The notes beneath the pieces are model-generated. The model was not told the origin of the DNA. It worked only from the letters and a program-made list of their open reading frames with translations, and did not search any database. Made by a program: the position numbers and the translations under genes. DNA of 21,546 nt from Acidobacteriota bacterium. Lineage in GTDB: Bacteria; Acidobacteriota; Polarisedimenticolia; J045. The stretch is taken from positions 1 to 21,546 of the forward strand of contig JAJRXN010000150.1 in NCBI GenBank assembly GCA_024276295.1, read 5' to 3'. This document shows positions 15,427 to 21,546 of this stretch, piece after piece (position 1 is the first letter of the stretch; each line of letters begins with the position of its first letter).

Positions 15427-16388
15427 GGCGCGCCGTCCGCACCCTGGTCCTGCCGGCCGCCCTCGCCGCCGCGCCGGCGGGTCTGCCCGCGGCGGCCCGG
15501 GCGGACGCACCGCCGACTCCGGCCGCGCACGTGCGGGTCGTGGCGACCACGCCGGCGCTCGAGGCCCGGGCGCAGGCCCTCGCGGCGAAGGCGCCGGCGA
15601 TCGTCGCCCGGGCCGCCCGACGGCTGTTCCTCCCGCCGCCGGCGGAGATCGAGATCCTGGTCGCCGCCGCGGTCCCCCCGCCCGATGCTCACCAGCCCGA
15701 CGCCCTCGAACCGCCCCGTCCGTGGGTCGGAGGCTGGGCCGACACGTCGGCGAGCCGGATCGTGCTCTACGCGGACCGTACGCCGCGGTATCCGCACGAA
15801 GGGCTCGAGGGCCTGCTGGCCCACGAGGCGGCCCACCTGATCCTCGCCGGCAGCCTGCCGGCCGGCCGGAGGGTACCCCGCTGGTACTCCGAAGGGCTGG
15901 CGATGCTCGCCGAGCGCGACGTCTCATGGCGCGACGCGCTGACGCTGGCCCGCACCGAGCTGCTCTCGGCACCGATCCCGCTCGACGCGCTCGACCGCCG
16001 CTGGCCGGCCACGGGGGGCCAGGCCGCGGCGGCCTACGCCCAGGTGCTCTCGATGCTGTCCTTCGCCGAGCGGAACGCACCGCCCGCCTCGCCGCGGCGG
16101 CTGATCGAGGCCCTCCGGAACGGACTCGACTTCGACCGCGCCTTCACGGCGGCCTACGGCCGCTCTCCGGCGCAGACCTGGCACGCCTGGCGCCGCAGCC
16201 TGCGGTGGCGCTACCGGATCCTCCCGATCGTCGTCGCGGCCGGGCTGGCGCCGGCGCTGATCGGAATGCTCGCCCTCGCCGCCTCCGCCGTCGCCTTCCG
16301 GCGCCGGGCACGGCAGTACGCCGATCTCGAGCGCCGGGAACGGGAAGAAGCCCCGGACGGCAACGGCGACCCGCGTTTCCATGCGTGA
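15423..16388 (+). CDS. Membrane-anchored zinc metallopeptidase, peptidase MA (gluzincin) type
   Basis: A 321-residue exported protein: signal peptide (~1-28), a periplasmic domain and one C-terminal TM (~266-292) followed by a charged cytoplasmic tail. The zinc site is HEAAH (His134, Glu135, His138) with Glu157 eighteen residues later in 'RWYSEGLAM', the HEXXH-X18-E arrangement of gluzincins; 'P.W.SEGLA' is typical of the peptidase MA family. Substrate unknown. The GTG start (15423) overlaps the gatB stop as GTGA, implying translational coupling, and gives a proper signal peptide; the longer upstream frame lies inside gatB and was discarded. ftsE begins 30 bp downstream. A role in envelope or cell-wall processing is a guess from topology and neighbourhood. 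Confidence 0.8.
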   Translation: MRRAVRTLVLPAALAAAPAGLPAAARADAPPTPAAHVRVVATTPALEARAQALAAKAPAIVARAARRLFLPPPAEIEILVAAAVPPPDAHQPDALEPPRPWVGGWADTSASRIVLYADRTPRYPHEGLEGLLAHEAAHLILAGSLPAGRRVPRWYSEGLAMLAERDVSWRDALTLARTELLSAPIPLDALDRRWPATGGQAAAAYAQVLSMLSFAERNAPPASPRRLIEALRNGLDFDRAFTAAYGRSPAQTWHAWRRSLRWRYRILPIVVAAGLAPALIGMLALAASAVAFRRRARQYADLERREREEAPDGNGDPRFHA

Positions 16389-16412
16389 CCGGCCGCGGCG
16401 GCACGCTATCAT
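16385..16412 (+). promoter_or_regulatory. Candidate promoter giving a leaderless ftsE transcript
   Basis: GTGACC (16385-16390, 4/6 to TTGACA), a 16-nt spacer and TATCAT (16407-16412, 5/6 to TATAAT). The -10 box ends 6 nt before the ftsE GTG at 16419, so the transcript would start at or next to the start codon. No Shine-Dalgarno-like sequence precedes the GTG, which agrees with leaderless initiation. Confidence 0.45.
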
Positions 16413-16418
16413 CCGCGC

Positions 16419-17083
<665 letters not shown>

Positions 17084-17087
<4 letters not shown>

Positions 17088-17983
17088 AGGTGCTGCGGTT
17101 CACCTTCGAGGTCGTCCGCGCGGCCCTGTCGGACCTGGCGCGGAGTCCCGCCGCGTCCCTGCTCGCGATCGTGGCGATGGCGGTGGCGATCTTCCTGCTG
17201 GCCGCCTTCGTGCTGGCCGGACGCGGTGTCGAGGCGCTGCTGGCCCACTGGGCCTCGCAGGCTTCGATCGAGGTCTACCTGCGGGACGAGGCGCCGGACG
17301 ACGAGATCGAGGAGCTGGCCCGGACGCTCGAGGCGGACCCCTCGATCCGTCGGGTCGAGCGGATCAGCCGCGAGCGGGCCCTGATGGAGTTCCGCCGGCT
17401 CTTTCCCGATCTCGCAGACATCGACGGGCTGCTCGGCGAGAACCCGCTGCCGCGCTCGCTGCGACTGGTCCCCGCGTCTCCCGATCCGACGACGGCCCGC
17501 GCCCTGGCCCGCCAGATCGGCGCCCATCCCGCGGTCGATTCGGTGCGGCTCGACCGGGAGTGGATCGACACGCTGGCACGGCTCGCCTCGGCGCTGCGCT
17601 GGTCGACCGCCGCCGGCTCGCTGGTCCTGCTGCTGGCCGGACTGACGACGATCGGCGCCGTCGTCCGGCTGGCCCTCGACGACAAGCGTGACGAGGTGGC
17701 GCTGATGCGACTGGTCGGCGCGCCGGCCTCGTTCGTGCTGGCCCCGGTGCTGCTCTCCGGGGCGATTCTCGGCGCTGCCGGCGCCGCTCTCGCGATCTGG
17801 AGCCTGGACCTCGTGCGCACGCTGGCCCTGTCGTGGCTCGAGGGAACGCCGCTGGGAGGTCTCGGCACGTTCATGCTCGGTCGCGGTCTCGACGAGGCCG
17901 CCAGCCTGGCGCTCCTCGCCGGGGCGGCGGCGGCCGGACTCGTCGCCGCCGGGCTCGCCGCGGGCCGCGCGGCCGTGCGCTGA
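17084..17983 (+). CDS. ftsX: Cell division permease-like protein FtsX
   Basis: Membrane partner of FtsE. The 299-residue product has four TMs (~24-46, 176-197, 216-240, 271-293) with a large extracytoplasmic loop (~47-170) that in other bacteria contacts hydrolase activators such as EnvC or PG hydrolases directly. Conserved features seen: 'IEVYLRDEA' at the start of the loop (62-70), 'NPLPRSLRL' (120-128) and the cytoplasmic 'DDKRDEVALMRLVGAP' (199-214). The length is as usual. The ATG is inside the ftsE stop (ATGA, 17084-17087), so translation is coupled. No EnvC-like or NlpC/P60 hydrolase gene is in the window. It converges on a small minus-strand gene 16 bp away. Confidence 0.93.
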
Positions 17984-18001
17984 AAAACGGCCCAAGCCGC
18001 T
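17983..18001 (-). terminator. Small intrinsic terminator of the 18000-18431 gene
   Basis: Reading the minus strand from the stop codon: AGCGGC (18001-17996), loop TTGG, GCCGTT (17991-17986), running into a TTTTT tract (17987-17983). The stem uses two bases of the TAG stop and includes one G/U pair. It is the only hairpin in this window with a real T-run. The plus strand also has a short GGCCGT/ACGGCC repeat (17971-17992) over the ftsX end. Confidence 0.5.
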
Positions 18002-18431
18002 ACGAGTCGCCGGTGGCCGGTTCGGGGCGGGCGGCGCAGGCCGCCTCGAGCCGGGCGGCGACCAGATGCTGCCAGCGCGGGGCGGCGGGCATCAGCACGC
18101 CGTCGATCCGCTCGGCCACGCCGAGCCAGTCGCCGCGCGCCATGAGAGCCGCGAGGTCGCGCAGGACCCGGGCCACCAGGCCGCGATCCTCGGCGCTGCG
18201 TCCCCCGGCCGCCCCGTCGAGTTCGGCCAGCAGTTCGCCCAGCGAGCGCAACCCCTCGATCAGCGCCTCGAGATCGCCCCGCACCTGCTCGCCCTGTCCC
18301 GCGCGCAGACGCCGCGACAGCCGCGTGCCTTCGCGCCGGACCGCCTCGACGAAGCGCAGCGAGGTCGAGAGCGCGCGCAGCCGGGCGTCGTCGCGGGACG
18401 GTCGATCGGTCGCATCGGGGGACTGGCCCAT
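18000..18431 (-). CDS. Small helical protein of unknown function
   Basis: A 143-residue soluble protein with no signal peptide or TM, predicted almost all alpha-helical, with many Arg, Leu and Ala. Helices lie around 15-42, 48-72, 84-98 and 102-135. The segment 'ALMARGDWLGVAERIDGVLMPAAPRW' region (95-120) recalls the 'GD...LAD.LEYEL.P....W' pattern of small helical proteins annotated near flagellar chaperones, but this is a memory-level resemblance and no flagellar gene is near. The gene is supported by a clear ribosome site, GAGAGGAGAT (18446-18437), about 6 nt before ATG, and by a terminator at its stop. It sits alone on the minus strand between ftsX (convergent) and a divergent secreted protein. 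Function not recognised. Confidence 0.65.
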   Translation of the reverse strand: MGQSPDATDRPSRDDARLRALSTSLRFVEAVRREGTRLSRRLRAGQGEQVRGDLEALIEGLRSLGELLAELDGAAGGRSAEDRGLVARVLRDLAALMARGDWLGVAERIDGVLMPAAPRWQHLVAARLEAACAARPEPATGDS

Positions 18432-18575
18432 GGACGATCTCCTCTCGGCGGGGTCGCGGAGGAAACGACCCCTCCCGGCGGAATATGGCGGTCCCGGCGG
18501 CCGGCGGCCAGAGTCGGCCGGCTCGCGGGAGATCCGGGCCGGCGTGCTGTAGGATGCCGGCTCCGGAGAAGCGCG

Positions 18576-19370
18576 TTGTCCGTCCGCCGTGTTCCGCTCG
18601 TCCTCGTCCTGCTCGCGGCTCTGGCCGGAGCCGCGCCGGAGACGCCCGCGTTCTCCCCCGCCACCCGCGCGCTGATCGTGCGCCGCGCGATGACGCTGAT
18701 GCCGGACGCCCTCGAACGCCAGATGTCGCGTCACGCCCGCTCGCTGTACCGTGGGGCGCTGGACGGGGTCGAGCAGCTCGGCCCCGCCTACCACGCTCTC
18801 GACCCGGGCGATGCCGACCTGCGACTCGAGGAAGCGATCGCGGCGGCCGTCCGGGCCCTCGACGAGCAGCAGCCGATGCGGGAGGTCGTGGCCCAGTTCG
18901 GGCGGATCGCGCGCCTGACCGGCGACCTGGCGTTCGCGCTCAATGTCGGCCCGGACGATCCACGGGAAGCCGGTTTCTATGGCGATTTCGCACGGTTCAT
19001 CGAGTCGCGCCAGGACAGGATCCGGATCACGTTCGGAGGGTTCGCCGATCCGCGGCTGGCCCGGGACGACGTGCGCGGTTTCGGGCGCAGCGTGGCCGAA
19101 AGCGCGCGGCGCGACTACGCGGCGATCCTGGCAAGCTATCATCCACCCGGGCGCGACCGGCTCCCCGGGGACTTCGACGACCGGTCGGTGGCGTTCGCGG
19201 CGGCCTCCCTCGAGCTGTCTCTCGCGGTGACCGCGACGGCGCGAGCGTGGCTGTACGCATGGCACCGCGCCCACGGAGACATGCAGGGCGCGCCGGTCGA
19301 GGATTCCGCCGAACCGTTCGGGCGGGCGGACGCCACGGCCAGCGTCCGGCGGGAAGAGAGGGCACGATGA
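18576..19370 (+). CDS. Secreted helical protein of unknown function, possibly related to the zinc-dependent phospholipase C/P1 nuclease fold
   Basis: A 264-residue exported protein: signal peptide ~1-20 ('VPLVLVLLAALAGAAP'), then long helices. The 'MTLMPDALERQMSRHARSL' (39-57) and 'MREVVAQFGRIARLTGDLAF' (101-120) stretches recall the helical zinc-phospholipase C / S1-P1 nuclease fold, where a similar helix carries HxxxD-type zinc ligands; here only Asp117 and scattered His (53, 73, 189) are seen, so activity may be lost or the likeness may be chance. TTG at 18576 was chosen because it precedes the signal peptide directly and has GGAG 8 nt upstream; the open frame extends further up without a plausible start. 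The stop overlaps purH as ATGA, so the two are co-transcribed. Confidence 0.65.
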   Translation: MSVRRVPLVLVLLAALAGAAPETPAFSPATRALIVRRAMTLMPDALERQMSRHARSLYRGALDGVEQLGPAYHALDPGDADLRLEEAIAAAVRALDEQQPMREVVAQFGRIARLTGDLAFALNVGPDDPREAGFYGDFARFIESRQDRIRITFGGFADPRLARDDVRGFGRSVAESARRDYAAILASYHPPGRDRLPGDFDDRSVAFAAASLELSLAVTATARAWLYAWHRAHGDMQGAPVEDSAEPFGRADATASVRREERAR

Positions 19371-20959
19371 CGCAGGAACAGGGCGGCGACGCGACGACGC
19401 CGGTCCGCCGGGCGCTGATCTCGGTCTACGACAAGGACGGCATCGTCGAGTTCGCCCAGGGGCTGGCCGATGCCGGCATCGAGATCCTCTCCACCGGCGG
19501 CACGGGACGCCTGCTGCGGGACTCCGGGATCGCGATCCGCCGCATCGCAGAGGTGACCGGCTTTCCCGAGATGCTCGACGGGCGCGTCAAGACGCTGCAC
19601 CCGCTGATCCACGCCGGCATCCTCGCGGTACGCGGCAACGGCAAGCACATCGAGGACATCGAGAACTTCGGCGCCCCGCTGATCGACCTCGTGGTCGTCA
19701 ACCTCTACCCGTTCGAGCAGACGGCGCGGATGGAGGACATCGGGCTGCAGGAGATCGTCGAGATGATCGACATCGGCGGTCCGACGATGGTCCGGGCGGC
19801 GGCGAAGAATTTCGACAGCGTCGGCGTGGTGGTCGATCCGCGCGACTACGGCGCGGTCCTCGCCGAGATCCTCGAGCACGGCGGACTCGACCGGCAGCGG
19901 CGGCTGCTTCTGGCTTGCAAGGCGTTCCGGCACACCGCCTCGTACGACTCGGCGATCTACTCGTACCTCTCGCAGCTCGAGCCCGACGGGACGCGCCGGG
20001 CGGCCGACTCGCCGTTCCCGCAGAAGCTGGCGCTGGAGTTCCAGAAGGTCCAGGAGCTGCGCTACGGCGAGAACCCGCACCAGCGCGCCGCCTTCTACGG
20101 AGAAATGCAGGGCAACCAGCCCACGCTGGCCAGCGCGGTCAAGCTCCAGGGCAGGGAACTGTCGTTCAACAACCTGCTCGATCTCGACGCCGCGCTCGGC
20201 GCGGTGCTGTCGATCGACGGCTGCGGGGCGGTGGTGGTCAAGCACCTCAACCCGTGCGGTGCCGCCACCGGAGCGAACAGCGCCGAGGCGTTCCGCCGGG
20301 CGCGCGAAGGCGATCCGGTCAGCGCGTTCGGCGGAATCGTGGCCTTCAACCGCGTCGTCGAGGAAGAGGCGGCGCACGAACTGGCGGCGATGTTCCTCGA
20401 GGCGGTGATCGCCCCCGACTATTCCGCCGCGGCGCGCCAGGTGCTGGCCCGCAAGAAGAAGCTGCGCCTGATGCAGCTCGGCGGCGCCGGGGAGACCGGC
20501 CGGCCGGGATTCGACCTGCGGAGGATCTCGGGCGGGCTGCTGGTCCAGGACTGGGACGTCGACGATCCCCTCGACGAACTGACCGTGCCGACGAAGCGCC
20601 GGCCGACGGCCGAGGAGCTGCGCGACCTGCGCTTCGGCTGGAGGATGTGCCGGCACGTCAAGTCGAACGCGATCGTCTTCACGCGGGACGAGATGCTGGT
20701 CGGCGTCGGCGCGGGACAGATGAGCCGCGTCGATTCGGTCCGGCTGGCCGCGCAGAAGGCGGGCGAGCGCGCGCAGGGAGCCGTGATGGCCTCCGACGCG
20801 TTCTTCCCGTTCCGCGACGGAATCGACGAGGCCGCCGCGGCCGGGATCACCGCCGTGATCCAGCCCGGCGGGAGCATCCGCGACGAGGAGGTGATCGCGG
20901 CGGCCGACGAGCACGGCCTCGCGATGGTGCTGACCGGCCGGCGACACTTCCGGCACTGA
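19367..20959 (+). CDS. purH: Bifunctional AICAR transformylase / IMP cyclohydrolase
   Basis: It catalyses the last two steps of de novo purine synthesis: formylation of AICAR with 10-formyl-THF, then ring closure to IMP. The 530 residues match the family. The N-terminal MGS-like cyclohydrolase domain (~12-150) has 'LSTGGTGRLL' (41-50), 'GRVKTLHP' (72-79) and 'DIGGPTMVRAAAKN' (135-148). The transformylase domain has 'LRYGENPHQRAAFY' (231-244), the catalytic Lys292-His293 in 'VVKHLNPCGAA', 'DPVSAFGGIVAFN' (316-328) and 'SNAIVFTRD' (433-441), ending 'VLTGRRHFRH'. All key residues are present. A strong AGAGAGG lies 5 nt before the ATG, inside the upstream gene, whose stop it overlaps. Confidence 0.97.
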   Translation: MTQEQGGDATTPVRRALISVYDKDGIVEFAQGLADAGIEILSTGGTGRLLRDSGIAIRRIAEVTGFPEMLDGRVKTLHPLIHAGILAVRGNGKHIEDIENFGAPLIDLVVVNLYPFEQTARMEDIGLQEIVEMIDIGGPTMVRAAAKNFDSVGVVVDPRDYGAVLAEILEHGGLDRQRRLLLACKAFRHTASYDSAIYSYLSQLEPDGTRRAADSPFPQKLALEFQKVQELRYGENPHQRAAFYGEMQGNQPTLASAVKLQGRELSFNNLLDLDAALGAVLSIDGCGAVVVKHLNPCGAATGANSAEAFRRAREGDPVSAFGGIVAFNRVVEEEAAHELAAMFLEAVIAPDYSAAARQVLARKKKLRLMQLGGAGETGRPGFDLRRISGGLLVQDWDVDDPLDELTVPTKRRPTAEELRDLRFGWRMCRHVKSNAIVFTRDEMLVGVGAGQMSRVDSVRLAAQKAGERAQGAVMASDAFFPFRDGIDEAAAAGITAVIQPGGSIRDEEVIAAADEHGLAMVLTGRRHFRH

Positions 20960-20965
20960 ACTGGC

Positions 20966-20981
20966 GCGCCCCGCAGGGCGC
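20966..20981 (+). terminator. Hairpin after purH
   Basis: GCGCCC (20966-20971) pairs with GGGCGC (20976-20981) around a CGCA loop, 6 nt after the purH stop. All six pairs are G/C. There is no T-run behind it, so it may be a 3' end structure rather than an intrinsic terminator. Confidence 0.35.
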
Positions 20982-21018
20982 CGGCGGCAGCCGGACCTTG
21001 GAGGCCGCACGAGCACGC

Positions 21019-21546
21019 ATGGCAGATGGACCCCAGGACGACAGCCGGAAATGGGCCGGGGTGCTCGCGGATGCCGGTCTGTGCGCGAGAATCGAGCGCG
21101 CGTGGCACGAGGACCTCAAGGCGCTCCATCCCGGCGCCGGCCCGACCGAGCTGACCAGTCGTTTCCTGGGTCCGTGGCGGCGGCTCGTCGAGCGGGGCCC
21201 TCCGCTGCACGAGATCGCCCGGCTCCTGTCGTTTCCTCCCGCCGACCTGCCCGGCTGGCAGGCTCTCGTCCTCGCCGTGGCCCGTGCCGTGGCGGACCGC
21301 CTTCCCGAAACCGAGATCGGACTTCTCACCGCGGCCCTCGGAGAAGGCGTTCTCCGCGCGATGACGGCCGAGGGACGATACCCGGTCGAACCGCTGCCCG
21401 GCCCTGGAGGGGACGATCGCGTGTGTGTCCTTCCCCAGCGCTGGGCTTCCCGGGGTGGGCTGGTGGGATCGAGCCCCGCAATGGGCCGGCTGGTGCGACA
21501 GTGCGCACACGTCGCCCGCGACCGCTATCCCGTGCTGGTCTCCGGC
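21019..21546 (+). CDS. Sigma-54-type AAA+ transcriptional regulator, N-terminal part (3' end outside window)
   Basis: The frame is open from ATG 21019 to the window edge (176 residues). The last 30 residues, 'GLVGSSPAMGRLV...VARDRYPVLVSG', match the entry to the sigma-54 interaction AAA+ domain (family form 'LVG.S.AM..V...I..VA.....VLI.GE.GTGKE'), so the Walker A should follow right after the cut. The ~145-residue N-terminal domain is Trp/Leu/Pro-rich and mostly helical. It is not a receiver (no acidic pocket or Lys), and I do not recognise it as GAF, PAS or FHA. Whether a C-terminal Fis-type HTH exists cannot be seen. GGAGG (20999-21004 region) lies ~14 nt before the ATG, rather far; TTG at 20998 is in frame but would include that site, so the ATG is preferred. 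Confidence 0.7.
   Translation, partial: MADGPQDDSRKWAGVLADAGLCARIERAWHEDLKALHPGAGPTELTSRFLGPWRRLVERGPPLHEIARLLSFPPADLPGWQALVLAVARAVADRLPETEIGLLTAALGEGVLRAMTAEGRYPVEPLPGPGGDDRVCVLPQRWASRGGLVGSSPAMGRLVRQCAHVARDRYPVLVSG

Noticed and set aside
13900..16080. Upstream extension of the M1 peptidase frame to 1625 residues
   Set aside because: It would overlap gatB and the MA peptidase on the opposite strand; the signal peptide and strong ribosome site fix the start at 13899.
18432..18575. Search for a promoter or operator in the divergent gap (TAGGAT at 18550-18555)
   Set aside because: A 4/6 -10-like hexamer with no acceptable -35 partner; too weak to list.
19139..21016. 625-codon minus-strand frame opposite purH
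   Set aside because: Shadow of purH, which has every conserved motif of its family on the plus strand.

Overview
The window is GC-rich and densely coded, with many overlapping or nearly abutting genes. It reads as chromosomal DNA of a Gram-negative-type bacterium: there are periplasmic and secreted proteins, long extracytoplasmic loops in the Pst permeases, FtsEX, GatB and a sigma-54-type activator. The first protein ends in a P-domain plus fibronectin-like tail and carries a 'Cys-x-Trp-Glu-Gly-Pro'-like ending. Together with the long-form PstC/PstA this style suggests an acidobacterial-type genome, but that assignment is inference and weak. I see no tRNA, rRNA, CRISPR array, insertion sequence or prophage gene.

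Layout. 3-437 (+) is the 3' end of a secreted P-domain protein, followed at once by a strong hairpin. 498-1886 (+) is an MFS transporter resembling eukaryotic MFSD1. It converges on a long minus-strand block, 13899 down to 1906: M1-family metallopeptidase, phoB, pstS, pstC, pstA, pstB, phoU, phoR. This is a complete phosphate-sensing and high-affinity uptake module with the response regulator at the front and its kinase at the end. The only sizeable gap inside it (10324-10487, before pstS) holds GTCAC repeats with the 11-bp period of a Pho box, and a long hairpin. Divergent from the peptidase, 13957-17983 (+) carries gatB, a membrane-anchored gluzincin (peptidase MA type), ftsE and ftsX, with 4-nt overlaps gatB/peptidase and ftsE/ftsX and a possible leaderless promoter for ftsE. 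A small helical protein of unknown function (18000-18431, -) has its own candidate U-tract terminator. Then come a secreted helical protein of unknown function and purH (+), overlapping by ATGA. The window ends inside a sigma-54-type AAA+ regulator (21019 onwards).

How they work together. Under phosphate limitation PhoR would phosphorylate PhoB, which would raise pstSCAB-phoU(-phoR). PstS delivers phosphate to PstC/PstA, PstB powers import, and PhoU links transport status to PhoR. PstC carries a predicted periplasmic beta-propeller and PstA a predicted periplasmic coiled coil, giving this transporter far more extracytoplasmic mass than the E. coli system. The remaining genes are housekeeping (Gln-tRNA/Asn-tRNA amidation, divisome ABC transporter, purine synthesis) or accessory. 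I found no defence system or mobile cluster. The points most worth following up are the long Pst permeases, the peptidase-phoB linkage, the MFSD1-like transporter, the gluzincin next to FtsEX, and the N-terminal domain of the truncated regulator.
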